Shown: piece after piece, positions 22,061-32,410 of the stretch
Numbering within the stretch: position 1 is the stretch's first letter
How the letters are laid out: the number at the start of each line of letters is the position of its first letter
NCBI RefSeq assembly: GCF_000143415.4
Contig: NW_003314277.1
Coordinates: 1,919,542 to 1,983,541 of the forward strand
Length of the DNA: 64,000 bases
Direction of reading: 5' to 3'
From: Selaginella moellendorffii
Lineage: Eukaryota; Streptophyta; Lycopodiopsida; Selaginellales; Selaginellaceae
Made by a program: the position numbers and the translations under genes
The notes under the pieces: model-generated
What the model was told of the DNA's origin: nothing
Seen by the model: the letters and a program-made list of their open reading frames with translations, nothing else
The model's database searches: none

Positions 22061-22697
22061 CTTTCGACTAGAACGCAAAGCTCGTCTTACCGGGCTTCTC
22101 GATTCCTCCTTGTCGCCGCCAGCGCCTAATAGCACCAACACCGCTACCGCGTGTTAAGTTTGAGGAGCCCTAAAGCCACAACTACAGCACCAACATAGGA
22201 CATATACACACGCATACACAACTCCCCCAAGAAAAAAAGCAAAGAGAAAAGAATCCACGAAAGAAGAAAACCAAAGCCACACAAGAAGTTCAAGCACCAT
22301 TCCATCCATTTGACGAGCCATGCCATAAATTTCCTCTCTCGCTACAAGCTTTTTCCAAGCTTTTCTTTTTGTCCAAACTTTTGTTTGGATTGATTGGTTT
22401 TCTTGGAAGAGGTGACAGATTTGTGAACTTACACGACCTACCTATCAACCAATGCTTGCTTTCTGGTCTAAGTGACTCTAAAAAACATACCTTTGTGGCA
22501 GCCCATTTGGTCTCGTGACTTACGTTCTTAGGTCTTAGCAAACCTTTGGCTTAGAAGTAAAAAGTAGGTTTTTTTTAGTTTCTCTTCTTTTTTCTCTGAA
22601 TTGGGTCTTCAAATTCCCATGGAGGACCTCCAGATCTCGCGATCTAAGACAAAAACATGGCCAAAAACCAACACAATGATCCGTAAAAATCCTCCCT
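22061..22697. other. Intergenic region
   Basis: Upstream of the SHH gene and downstream of the uclacyanin gene (both minus). Minus-strand frames of 60-83 codons are present, one very hydrophobic (22144-22326), but none has a recognisable family or supporting context. Confidence 0.45.
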
Positions 22698-23456
22698 TTA
22701 GAAGAGAGCGAGCGCGGCAATGGCGACTGAGATCCAGCAAGCTCCAGCCGCAGCGGCTACAGCCGTGACGGCCGAATTCCCTCGAGGAGATGCCGGAGGA
22801 GGCGTTTCATCCGTGGAGTCTGCTGGAGAAGTGGACGATGGCGAAGGAGACGAAGGCGTCGAAGATGGAGTGGACACGGGGTTCTCACCTTTAGGAGCTG
22901 GAGAAGAACTCTTGGGCGATTTGGCAGCGGCGGGGGCCGGAGGTTTTGCTCTTGGAGCTAGAGCTGGAGCCGGGACAGTAGCAGCAGGAGGAGAGATATC
23001 GACTTGCAACGCCATTCCACTGCCGCAGTGGCCTCCGGTTCCACAGATGAAGAACTGCTTCGACTTGGTGGAGCTGAGCGTCACACTATCGTTGCCAGAC
23101 ATGTAAGTGCTGATGGGAGTGATCGTGCACGTCGCAAAATCGGCCTGGCTCACTTCCACCACGCTGTGCATCTGAGTGTACGTGAAAACTGGTAGAAGAA
23201 AAACAAAGATGAGAGTTTGAGAGATCTCCAAGTCTGTGCTAGCTTGAAACGAGAAAAAGGAGGAGAGAAGCTTACTTAGAACGTCTCCAGCTTGGAATTT
23301 CTTCTTGCCAGCCCAAGCTGCGTAGTTGACATTCAAGTCCCATCCCTGGCTATCACCGACGATGTAAGTCGCGGCACAGGCGGAGTCCACCAGCAGCAGC
23401 AAAATCCCGAGAGCTACTGGCAATGCTGCACCGCTTCTTCCCTGAGCTCTTTCCAT
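22698..23456 (-). CDS. Uclacyanin-type blue copper phytocyanin, GPI-anchored
   Basis: Cell-surface type 1 copper protein. Two exons on the minus strand, 23456-23276 and 23188-22698; 223 aa. Signal peptide about 1-28, then the cupredoxin domain starting TYIVGDSQGWDL. The copper ligands look complete: His in QMHSVVEV, Cys in FFIC, His in GGHC and Met in GSGM, which places it with uclacyanins rather than stellacyanins (Gln) or ENODLs. Residues about 130-200 are a Pro/Ala/Ser-rich arabinogalactan-like region, and the last 20 are hydrophobic, fitting GPI attachment. The start is the ATG directly before the signal peptide (MERAQG); a frame extension upstream is probably UTR. Contrast with the copper-site-poor paralogue at 10668-11558. 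Confidence 0.9.
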   Translation of the reverse strand: MERAQGRSGAALPVALGILLLLVDSACAATYIVGDSQGWDLNVNYAAWAGKKKFQAGDVLSKLLSSFFSFQASTDLEISQTLIFVFLLPVFTYTQMHSVVEVSQADFATCTITPISTYMSGNDSVTLSSTKSKQFFICGTGGHCGSGMALQVDISPPAATVPAPALAPRAKPPAPAAAKSPKSSSPAPKGENPVSTPSSTPSSPSPSSTSPADSTDETPPPASPRGNSAVTAVAAAAGACWISVAIAALALF

Positions 23457-24326
23457 CTCTGCAAATCTAAATCTTCTCTCTCGTTCGAATTGCAATCGCT
23501 CTTTGCAAAAAGAGCGTTCCTACAAAGAGAATGAGAATGAGTGGAGTTATTTATATGGAGTCAGCTGCAAGGAGAGAGAGATGAGAAAAAAGAAAGGAAC
23601 TGGTTTTCACCTGTACGCGTAGCTCCAGAGTTGTGCGAGTATGATCGTGACCCAGAGTTCACTCCTTCCTGGCACGGACTGGCAGGCACCCATCGCTCGA
23701 GAGAAGAGACCTCCTTTTCTTTTCTTTCTTCTTCCAGAGCTTCTGCCAACCAAGTTGTGTGCACGACTGGAAAAAAAAACCAAGAGCAAAGTGAGCTCAC
23801 GTCTTAATCTCTAGCCAAGACTTTTCTTTCACCTCCATTCCATTTAGCTCTAATCTCTCTCTCTCTTTCTCTCTTTGGACAAATCCCTTCTTTCTAGAAG
23901 CTCTAAACCATGTTCTTCCTCTCTTCTTGCTTTAATCTTTCTAAAAACCATTCTCTCACTCTGTTCTTTCTCTCTGGCTTTAATCTTCTAACAGTGAGGC
24001 AAAAGAAAAGACCTCTCTCCAGCGAGAGCGATTGAAAGGTCTTTTATTTGTTTTTGAGAGCAAAGACTTGCTAGATCCAGCTCTAGCTAGTCTTTACTCT
24101 CAAGAAATCTCTATTGCTTGACTTACAATCTCGTCGATCGTGGTAACGACGCGGATCGGCGACGCGGATCGACGCCGCCATCACCATCGTCTCAATCATA
24201 AAGCCCTAAATTTTGACCAATGGAAATGCTTTCCACTACTGGCCATTCGAATAGTAAAGATAGGGTTCTAGCGCTTCTACGCAGGAATGCGGGCTAGGTT
24301 AGCGTGATCCAGCCACCACACTGGCA
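23457..24326. promoter_or_regulatory. Divergent intergenic region between uclacyanin and thioredoxin x
   Basis: No gene seen. 870 bp shared upstream region, including a CT-rich tract (about 23850-23880) and a repeated GATCG(A/G)CG-type segment near 24130-24170 close to the likely thioredoxin transcription start. No firm core promoter motif identified. Confidence 0.4.
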
Positions 24327-24976
24327 ATGGCGTCCTCGATCGCGGCTTGCGGATCAGCGCCGATCGTAGTCGCGAGGATCAAGCCGGCGCCGGCGCCGCA
24401 GCACAGGATTTCCGTGAGTTTCTCGAGGCGGCTAGGTTCTCCTCTCCGGCGCGGCGCAATCGCCTCAATCGGCGGCTCACAGGGGCTGAGGAAGCAGGAT
24501 TGCGGCATTTCTTGCAAGGCCAAGAATCTCACCGAGGACGAATTCGAGGCTGCGGTTTTGAAATCGGAGCTTCCAGTGCTGGTGGATTTCTGGGCCGAGT
24601 GGTGTGGACCTTGCAAGCTCGTGGCTCCCGTGGTGGATTGGGCATCCGAGGTGAGAACACTTCCTTCTCTCGATCGAATGAGCAAAGAGTGATTTTTTTT
24701 TAAAGAAAATTGCGTTTTTTCCTCTCGATTACAGTGGAAGTAACTGGAAAACTTTGTGGTTTTTCTTCTCAGGAGTATGCTGGAAAGCTCGAAGTCTACA
24801 AAGTTGACACCGACAAGAGCCCCGGCCTGGTAGAAAAATACAAGCTTTACGGCCTCCCAACTTTGGTCATGTTTAAAAACGGTGGAATAGTCTCTGAAAG
24901 TCGAAGAGAAGGAGCGATCACCAAAGCCAAGATCAAAAGTTACCTGGACGATTTTCTCCAGTCAGTGGCGGCATGA
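24327..24976 (+). CDS. TRXX: Thioredoxin x, chloroplast-targeted
   Basis: Plastid stromal thiol reductant; x-type thioredoxins mainly serve 2-Cys peroxiredoxin. Two exons, 24327-24650 and 24773-24976; 175 aa. Residues 1 to about 60 are Ala/Ser/Arg-rich with few acidic residues, a plausible transit peptide. The thioredoxin fold follows, with the active site WCGPC at 92-96, the cis-Pro segment [12 protein letters not shown] and the C-terminal helix. The C-terminus [20 protein letters not shown] is the feature that points to type x over m or y. The stop lies only 90 bp from the stop of the convergent HIT gene. Confidence 0.92.
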
Positions 24977-25066
24977 GATTCAAGGTACTCGCTTTCTCTC
25001 GCTCGTTAGCTTTGAATTCTTCTCGACATTTATTTTTCTAGAGTTCCAACTCACAGGCTAAACGCT

Positions 25067-25696
25067 CTATCCCGGAGGCCATTTCATCTGCCTGCCTCCC
25101 ATGATGTGCAAGTGTAGATGGTACGTCGATTGGCCTGGTACGTTTCAATCCAGCAGGAGAAAACAAAGAATTGGATCAAAAGAACTCGAGCGAACTCTTT
25201 GAGAAGATCTCCACTTACATCCTTTGGGGCCATCGTTGATCACAACGCGATATCCTTCCTGGAGCTTCTCTTGCTCGCCGATCTTCTTGGCAACGTAGAG
25301 AAGGTGCCCAAGAATGTCTCGGTGCCGCTTCTCGGCCTAGAAAAAGAAGAAAAAAAATCCAATTCTTTTTTCCTAAGAAGAGATGGAGATTTTCTCACAT
25401 TCGCAAGACGAGTGAGTCCATCACGCTGCTTGGGTATCAGGATGACATGAACCGGTGCTTGCGGCTCGATGTCTCGAAACGCCAGTGCCTGTGAAGCATG
25501 GAAAGGCGTAACCTCACAAAGAATTAAGTATTTTACCTTGTCATCTTCGTACACGATTGTGGCATTGATCTCCTTGCTCAAAATCTTGTCAAATCTGCGG
25601 CAAAGGCTTAAATTTTCCATGGCCAACAAAAATTTGATCCATCGCTTACATTGTTGGCCCGCCATCGTCCGCCGATTTGGCCGATCGCTCCTCCAT
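25067..25696 (-). CDS. HINT1-like histidine triad nucleotide hydrolase
   Basis: Small HIT-family nucleoside phosphoramidase. Five exons on the minus strand: 25696-25650, 25594-25537, 25488-25399, 25336-25219 and 25134-25067; 381 nt, 126 aa, the normal HINT1 size. Landmarks are PTIFDKILSKEI near the start, YEDDKALAFRDIEPQAPVH, HVILIPKQRDGL, GYRVVINDGPKG, and the histidine triad HLHLHIMGGRQMKWPPG at the very C-terminus. All splice sites are GT-AG. The last two exons sit within about 350 bp of the convergent thioredoxin x gene. Confidence 0.92.
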
Positions 25697-25786
25697 CGCC
25701 AAGAATCCTAGAAAAAACTTTTTAGGGCAAACTTGTCTTTTAGGTCAAAGCGATACTCTAGGGTTAGGTCAAAATGGAACAGAGTA

Positions 25787-26176
25787 CTAGCCTCCATAGC
25801 CACACATACCAAAGACACATTTGGTGCGCTTTGGGCAGCGCCTCCCGCAAAAGCCACAGTTGTGGACGTCCCGGTCCAAGTTCTTACACCTCCCTTGGCA
25901 GCAGGAGCGCGAGTACTTGCAGCGGTGGAAGCAATGGCCGCAGTGATTCACGTCCCTGGTAACGTCCACGCAAATCCAGCCGCAGCAAATCGGCCCCGCC
26001 GGCTTGAATCGCTTGTCCAGGCAGATCATCGGCTTACTCGAGCAGCCCATCGTTCGTCCGACCTGTTTGAGGTAGCCAAGAGCGCTGGAGAATTCTTCCG
26101 AGTTGTCTGATCTGTTTTGGAGCTGCGATCGCTGCAGCTGGTTGCTTGATCTTCTCTTCGAATCTGTTTTGGTGGA

Positions 26177-26207
<31 letters not shown>

Positions 26208-26266
26208 GTGGCAATCGAGGAACTTAGAATGATTAGCAAAGCTTGGACGAGCAACTTGCTCGCCAT
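25787..26266 (-). CDS. STIG1-like cysteine-rich secreted protein
   Basis: Small secreted protein of the stigma-specific protein 1 family; members in flowering plants act at the cell wall in pollen-pistil and exudate functions, so the role here must be different. Single exon, 159 aa. A signal peptide (about 1-21) is followed by a Ser homopolymer encoded by a GCT/GCA-type triplet run (about 26174-26203) and a low-complexity linker. The Stig1 domain (about 74-159) has the repeated cysteine spacing: GCSSKPMIC, CCGWICVDV, NCGHCFHRC, CCQGRC, NCGFCGRRCP and the ending FGMCGYG. All expected cysteines seem present. Confidence 0.9.
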
Positions 26267-26499
26267 ATGGAAGAACTTTTTCTATTTTTCTAAAAGAAAA
26301 AAGGAAAAGATTACCGAATAGCAATGTCGAGCGAATCGACGAAGAATGAACTGTTCTGTGAATCACGCGATGCGGGATGGACCTAAACCACATCCGAGAA
26401 GACAAAACGTTTTTAGATCCAGCGCGCGGAGGTGTTCTTGAGGAACTTTACTGTAGTAAAAACGAACCTGGCCAGTGGTCATTTCCTTGAAGCGTTGCG

Positions 26500-27179
26500 T
26501 TACTCCGGAGAGCTGGATTGAAACAGACTATACCGAGTGAAAAAAGTCCAGGGAGAAAAAGAAAAGTCAAAACTTACCCACAGGATTCCAAGCACCATGA
26601 GCTTTCCATGTCCTTGCTGTAGTCCTGAAACTCTGGCCTCACTCTTCGCACGGGTACGGTGACATAGTAGAGCGTTCCAAGCTCGGAATTGCTGGAAACG
26701 TTGAGCTCGACCTTGTCCTCGGACTCGATCTCCACAAAGTCGGCCAGAGCGCCCACAATGTTGTCAAGGATCTTGCGCTTGGCCTCGTCGGTGACGGAGC
26801 AGCGGTCGGAGATGAGGATCATCTTGAGCCTCCGCTTGGCGAGCTGCGCATTGGACATGGCTTGCCTTGGAGGGAACAAGATCTTCCAAGCCCTGCTTAT
26901 CCTGCTCCAAAATCCCTCCTTTTCGACCTTGTCATCCCCGCTGCTGCCGCCGCTGGCGGATTTCTCCGCCAGGACCTGGCAGAGGCTCAAATCCTCCAAA
27001 ACCTTCCCTGCTCGCGGAAATCTCATCCCCGACCTCGCGCTGCCGCCGGAGATGTTCGCTCCGCGGAAAGAACCTAGACCAGACGCGCTCACCTCCGCTG
27101 GAGCTAGGCGCCGCGACAATCGAGCAGCGCTGGCCCTAGCAGCGCCGGCGCCATCGAGCGCCATCCTCATCGTCGCCAT
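26500..27179 (-). CDS. MINE1: Chloroplast division-site determinant MinE
   Basis: Plastid MinE homologue; with MinD it positions the FtsZ ring. The main exon is 27179-26578. Residues 1-55 are a basic Ala/Arg/Ser-rich transit peptide. The MinE region (about 90-185) contains AKRRLKMILISDRCSVTDEAKRKI, FVEIESEDKVELNVS and YYVTVPVRRVRPEFQ, very close to other land-plant MinE proteins. The donor GTAAGT at 26577 is followed by a 65-bp intron and a 13-nt terminal exon (26512-26500) ending in TAA. If the intron is retained, a TAA inside the donor ends the protein at 26574 instead, making a product three residues shorter. Both forms are plausible; domain content is unaffected. Confidence 0.88.
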
Positions 27180-27809
27180 AGCCGCGCATTCAAAACCTTG
27201 TAACGCGCCCTTGCCGTTGGGGGTTCGAATCCAGACGTCTATATTCTCAGAATATCCTTTTAGGGCATCAGCAGCATATTCTCCATATTTAAATTTAAAT
27301 ATGGCTTGGCGCTTTTTTCGCGTTTGTTAAGAGATCATGAATTTGTGGCCTCCGCGTGTGCTTTGCGTGACCCTGTACCACAGCACACCAAACCCCGGCC
27401 TGGAAAATTTCCACCCTTGGCTCAAAAATGTTGGAATCCCTGGCACTCTGGAACAAGAAAAGCTTCTCCGACCAAGAATGTATTAAAGAGCTCCATACCT
27501 TTCTTCGCTCTCGCTCGCGCTTCTCATTCGTTGTCTCTGTCTCCCTCGCGAGCAACGATGAGCTCTTCTTAAGCGCGCCATCGCTTGGCTCTCCGGCAAA
27601 TCTCCCTGGAGGACGGATCATCAAGAACAGAGAAAGGAAAAGAGAAGGAAGTTAAAGAAAATGTGCGTACCGCTTGCTTGCTTGCTTTGCTTTGCTTTGC
27701 TTGTTCATATAAATCTTTCCTCGACTTGTTTCGAAAGACGCCTTCGCTGACTTTAGACGTTGGAAACTCCCGGATCAGGCCTCTGAGCTATGGCGGCGGC
27801 GAGCGAGTG
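27180..27809. promoter_or_regulatory. Divergent region between MinE and XIP aquaporin
   Basis: 630 bp of shared upstream sequence. Contains the perfect palindrome listed at 27283-27304. Repeated GCTTTGCTTT-type words occur at about 27670-27705, in the probable 5' UTR of the aquaporin gene. No other gene seen. Confidence 0.4.
27283..27304. repeat. Perfect 22-bp AT-rich palindrome
   Basis: CCATATTTAA followed by its mirror reads the same on both strands over 22 bp. The position between two divergent genes makes a protein-binding site or cruciform possible, but AT-rich palindromes also arise by chance. Confidence 0.7.
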
Positions 27810-28824
27810 ATGGACGTGTATGACGGGATTGAGCCTCCGGAGAGCCAGCACCCCCACTACCATTCCAGACAAGCTTCAGCCCTCCAGATCCTCTCCAAGT
27901 TCCTCCAGCTCCAAGACTTCACCAGCGCCGAGGTAAAACCACTCCACCTCTCTCTCTCTCTCGAAATCCCGTCACACAAGTTCGTGCTTGCTCCAGGTGT
28001 GGCGATCCTGTCTCGTCGAGTGCTTGGCAACCGGAGCCTTCGTCTTCGCCAGCATCCTCATCATCGTCAGCTGCTCGCAGCAAAGCGCCTCGCCCATGAC
28101 TTCCATCTCGGTCCTCCACTTCCTCGTCATCTCCTTCCTCATACTCTCGGTGGCTCCCTCCTCCGGCGGCCACCTCAATCCCTGTATCACCTTCATGGCC
28201 ATGGTGCTCGGCTACGTCTCCCCTTCCCGAGTCGTCATGTACACGGGAGCTCAATGCATCGGCTCCATCTTCGGCTCCCTGTGCATGAAGCTCGTCCTCC
28301 CGCACGAAGTAGCGCACAAGTTCGCGCTGGGAGGCTGCACCATCCGAAACTCGGCCGGAGCGGGATTTCCAGTCGGCTCGGCCTTCGTCGCCGAGACCTT
28401 CTTCACCTTCTTCCTCATGTTCATCGTCGCGACTTTGGCACTGGACCCGTTCCGAGCTCCGGTCTTTGGAGCCATCCTGGCGCCAACTTTCATCGCTGCC
28501 GCTGTTGGTGTGCTGGTCTTCGTGTCCGGAGGCCTTGCCTTGGGGTACTCCGGAGCGGGGATGAATCCGGCGAGGTGTATCGGCCCGGCCGTTGTCATGG
28601 GAAGCCACAATGAGGAGCTCTGGCGAGGACACTGGCTATGGTGGGTTGCTCCTTACTTTGCTACTGTGCTGGTTGCCGTGGTCTACTGCCTGGTTCCTCC
28701 TCACCACGTTGACATCTATCGCGGCCGAAAGGACTTTATAAGCAGCCTCAAGAAAGCTTTCGGCAGCCACCACCCTCAAGTGCCGAGTGAAACGAGGATT
28801 TCGAGCGAGAATTTGACTCCTTAG
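27810..28824 (+). CDS. XIP-type aquaporin (X intrinsic protein)
   Basis: Membrane channel of the MIP family. Two exons, 27810-27932 and 27997-28824; 316 aa with six hydrophobic segments. The second pore motif is NPARC (231-235), the cysteine-extended motif that marks the XIP subfamily; XIPs conduct water poorly and small uncharged solutes better in studied plants. The first pore motif is NPC (102-104) in GGHLNPCITF rather than NPA, consistent with the known variability of XIPs. The N-terminus is long and His/Pro-rich and the C-terminus is basic/Ser-rich. The ATG at 27810 is preceded by an in-frame open stretch (from 27585) that is more likely 5' UTR. The single intron close to the 5' end is 64 bp. 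Confidence 0.88.
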
Positions 28825-29204
28825 CATCACGCAATGTAAGTGTCAGCTGTTGCTACTTGTGTTGAGCACGACAAACAAAAGAAGAAAGAGAAAACAAAAT
28901 ACTCACCAAGTTGTCTGTCTCGTGCGATGACTGCTTCAAGGATCTTACGTAGTTCATAGTTCATCCCAAGCGTCCTGGCATAAACCACGTCCGGCTTCCT
29001 TTTTGATCAATCCAGCTCGCTTACTTGCGTCGAGTGTAGCACGTCTCAGCACGTCGTCATTGGCTGGCTTGCTTCAGTTGGAAGCGACTGTGAAACAACG
29101 ATCCTTCACCAGCACTCTCACTCCAAAACTTCATTCCCTGCCAAGCAAAAGCCTCTATATTCCCGGTTAGAGCTTGAAGAGTTTGGCTGTAGCTTGCATC
29201 TTCC
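28825..29204. other. Intergenic region
   Basis: 380 bp with the aquaporin 3' UTR and the upstream part of the ARM-repeat gene. The short words CACGTC and CAGCACGTCGTC recur around 28990-29060. Nothing else seen. Confidence 0.4.
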
Positions 29205-32155
29205 ATGATGGCTTCTCCTCCTGAGGTGGAGATATCTCAAACAGGATCACGATCATCGAGAACAATGATCCTGGCACCGGAGCAAGAGCTGACTATAGTC
29301 GCACTGAGGCTGGCGATTCTCGAAAAGGCAGCAACAGGTCTCGGAGTGTTAGCTTTTGTGTGGGCGACGGTGGTTCTTCTCGGTGGATTCGTCACCAATA
29401 TCAAGCCTTTTGATTTCTGGGTCGTCTCCGCGCTGCTGCTCACTGAAGGAACTCGAGTTTTCAGCCGAAGTCACGAGCTGGAATGGCAGCACGCAGCGGG
29501 AGGCTCTGTCCACTCCAAGCTCAAGTCGGCAAGCTCGAACACACTGCTAGCGATCCGGTCGGCTCTCAGCAACATACATGTGATCCCCGGCGAGCAGAAG
29601 CAAAGCTCCGATCGAGGTGATGAAAGTTTTGCTTCTGACGCGTATCGTCTCCGAGTACCTGCTCCAGTGAACTTCGATGGCTTTCATGTCAAGAGGACCT
29701 GGTCCTGGAACACTGTTCCTCTCGTCCCTTACTCCCACCGTTACTTCTCAGCTCGTCGCATAAGTTTCATCCTCCATGTCCTTCAGCTGGCCTCGGCCGT
29801 TGTCACGATCGGTTTCTCTCTGGCACGCCTCATCCAGCAAGATTATGTCATCAGCAGAAGCAGCAGCAGCAGCAGCAACCAGGTGCGAACAAATCTCGGC
29901 TCCGGCCTCAACATCTTCTACTCCTTGTCACTCGTCGAGGCCTCCATTTTCCTGGCGGAGCGAGCTTACTTGGAGTACAACCTCAGAATGAAGGAGCTTT
30001 TGGTGAAAGTAGCCAGAAAGTCACAGCTTGGCGAGGACCTCTTGGACTTCATTCGCCAGTTCTTTTACGACGTCTACTCGAAATGCCTGAAAGAAAGCAT
30101 TTTTGTCGGACTAAACTTGGATCTGGTAACTTACAGCATTGGGAAAATCCAGTCCAACAGCGGAAACGAGCAGCTCGGTGGCGTTCTCATGCTCTCGACG
30201 TTGATTACGCAGGAGCAGTTCTTGGAGGACACCTTACGGACGGTTGGCACAACACCTGGAGTCACCGAGCGCCTTCTGGAAATGATCACCTGGAGGAACA
30301 GGCAGGAAAAAGAAATCAGAAGATCTGCGTCGAAAATTCTATGCCAACTTGTAATCCACAAGAGCAACAGCTTTCGGGTGATGGCAATTGCTGGAGCACT
30401 GGAAGGTATTCTAACTTTGCTTCTGGATGAGGGAGATAGCGATGAAGAACTGGAGTTTGACAATAGCGAACTCACGTTGCATGGGTTGAGAATGCTCAAG
30501 ACTCTGGCAAAGGACGACAAGAACTGCGTTCAGATAGGAAATACTCGGGGTCTACTCTCCATTCTCGTAGCAAACATAGAGATCAAAGGCAGAGAAAAAG
30601 CACTGGGCCAGAAAGAAGAAAATTCTCAAAAAGACACTCCAGCTGCTTCAAAGGCTAGTGTCGACAAAAGGAGAACACGGGAGGGCGCTCAAACGTGACA
30701 TCACAAAAATTGTTTTTACGTTACCGAACTTGCGAGATGTTCTTCAGCACTGTGGAGCTCATCCAGTTCTCCGGGGTCTAGCTGTGGACATCATCACAAG
30801 CCTGGCATTAGATGATGGCATCAAGGAGAACATAGCAGGAACTGGCGGGCTAGTTCACAGCCTTCTAGCTCTATTTCTTAAAGACGAACACGATCAAGAA
30901 GGCATCGAATTCACAGTGCGCTTAAAGGCTGGAGAGGCTGTGTACCTGTCATCCCACTAACTTGTTCCAGAAGATGTGAGCGAAGAGTTGCAGCAGGAAA
31001 TTTCCGAGTTATGAGCCGGAGATGCGAGAAGTTTGCAGGTACTACGAGGTGTGTTCCAGAAGATTGGTGTTATCGGAATATTCCGGATGTGGGATAACCC
31101 CAAGAATAAAGTTAGGGCTAGATTAGGAGGGATGCCAGGGATATCCTGGATATGAAGGGAATATTCTGCAGGAGGGAGTTAAGGCCGGATTCTTGCCGGG
31201 GAAAAAACGGTTGCTTGGAGGAAGTTTTGACAGCGTTTTGGAGATGGTGCGAGACGGTCAGCAGTCTGGTCCTGTGCGTCGCAACCCCACAGCAGATCGG
31301 ATCACGAGGAAGCACAGGGTGAGAAGAGCGGTGGAGCGCATGCATGTCCAGCCTGATCAACAGATTCTCACGCATTGCCCCACTTGCGGCCAAGTTTGGT
31401 ATCGTCTGATGCGTGAAGTCCTAGAGGAGCTCTTGGCACCTGAGGCCGCTGATTTAGTGGCAAACATCCCGATGTATCCAGTTCAGTAGTTGGAATGAAA
31501 GATGACGTTGAGTTTTCCTGGAGTTTTCTGTGTGCGTTAGTAGAGAGCAGTTGGAAAAAGTTAGGACTACAGTACCTTTTAGTCCTGAAGAGCTCCAAAA
31601 ACTCCTCCCGAGTTATAAGATCTCGAAAGCTTCATCGCCATTCTCAAAGCTGGCAACCAAGATGTAAGTGCCTGTGCAGGGAACATATTGAGAAGTATCT
31701 GGCCATACCTCTGTCACGACGAGCAACTAGAAATCGCCATTGAAACTTCTTGGCTCCTCCAAGAAATCACACAAGCTCATGGAAAGCAGCTGGAAGCTTT
31801 CCTTGGTCTGGCTGCATCAACAGTGCCCGTTAGCACAGAAATTCTTTCGAACGGCAGAAAAGAACTAGTCTCTAAAGTCATGAACTTAACCTTTCATGAA
31901 GCGTCCCTGGAGCTGCCTAGAACTCGACGGCACACTGTGGAGCTTGCTCTGGCGCTGATGAAGAGAGATGGCTACTTTATCCGCGCGTTCAGAGCCCAGG
32001 GAATGAAAGAACAGCTGCAAAGGATGCTTGATACCATCTCAGACGTGGACAACTTCATCACTTTCTCAGGAGCGATGGGATTAACACTGCATGCTCAAGC
32101 GATGGAAGAACTTATCAGCTTAGCTCTAGAAGAAGTCGACAAAGACCATCACTAG
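29205..32155 (+). pseudogene. Plant ARM-repeat membrane protein gene, apparently broken
   Basis: Three coding blocks share one theme but sit in three frames. Block 1 (29205-30698, 497 codons) has several hydrophobic segments near residues 45-85 and 185-210, a Ser run from a GCA-type repeat, and helical ARM-like repeats after about 280, such as ITWRNRQEKEIRRSASKIL. Block 2 (about 30658-30960) continues the repeats (HPVLRGLAVDIITSLALDDG) after a +1 frame change with no splice sites between. Block 3 (about 31605-32155) carries the C-terminal repeats, from FIAILKAGNQDVSACAGNIL to the end. The 650 bp between blocks 2 and 3 contain stops in the continuing frame and an unrelated 98-codon open frame (31193-31489) with CPTC. 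The family matches plant ARM-superfamily proteins with N-terminal membrane segments, of unknown function. An intron joining blocks 2 and 3 is possible, but the frame change looks like true damage or a sequence error. Confidence 0.65.
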
Positions 32156-32332
32156 TCGAGATTGTACCTGGTTTGTCACTGTTACCTTTCGAACATTTGC
32201 AGATTCAGAGACCGCGATCGCGTGGCGCTCACCTGATTTTCCATAAACCCTAATCCCAAAATTTGAAATGCAAGGTTTTGGCGCTTCTCCTGCAAATTTC
32301 AATGCGTTTGTCATTTAAGCAAGATTTTGTAA

Positions 32333-32406
32333 TCCATTGTCGTCTAGTCCGGTCAGGATACCTGGCTTTCACCCAGGCGACCCGGGTTCAAATCCTGGTA
32401 ATGGAA
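32333..32406 (+). tRNA. trnE-UUC: tRNA-Glu (anticodon UUC)
   Basis: A full cloverleaf can be drawn. The 7-bp acceptor stem is TCCATTG with TAATGGA (one G-T pair). The D arm lies around AGTCCGGTCA, the anticodon stem is CCTGG/CCAGG with loop CTTTCAC (anticodon TTC), and the T stem is CCGGG/CCTGG with loop TTCAAAT. The internal A and B boxes are intact and discriminator A follows. No intron. Confidence 0.93.
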
Positions 32407-32410
32407 TTTT
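32407..32410 (+). terminator. RNA polymerase III T-tract terminator
   Basis: Four T residues directly follow the tRNA-Glu discriminator base, the standard Pol III stop. Confidence 0.75.

Noticed and set aside
22144-22326. 60-codon very hydrophobic minus-strand frame
   Set aside because: No signal of conservation or family, and it lies upstream of a gene where such frames occur by chance in T/C-rich DNA.
27222-27232. GGGTTCGAATCC, another B-box-like word near the MinE start
   Set aside because: Same reason: no cloverleaf in either flank.
31193-31489. 98-codon plus-strand frame between ARM blocks
   Set aside because: No known domain besides one CPTC word; too little evidence for a separate nested gene, so mentioned only within the ARM locus.
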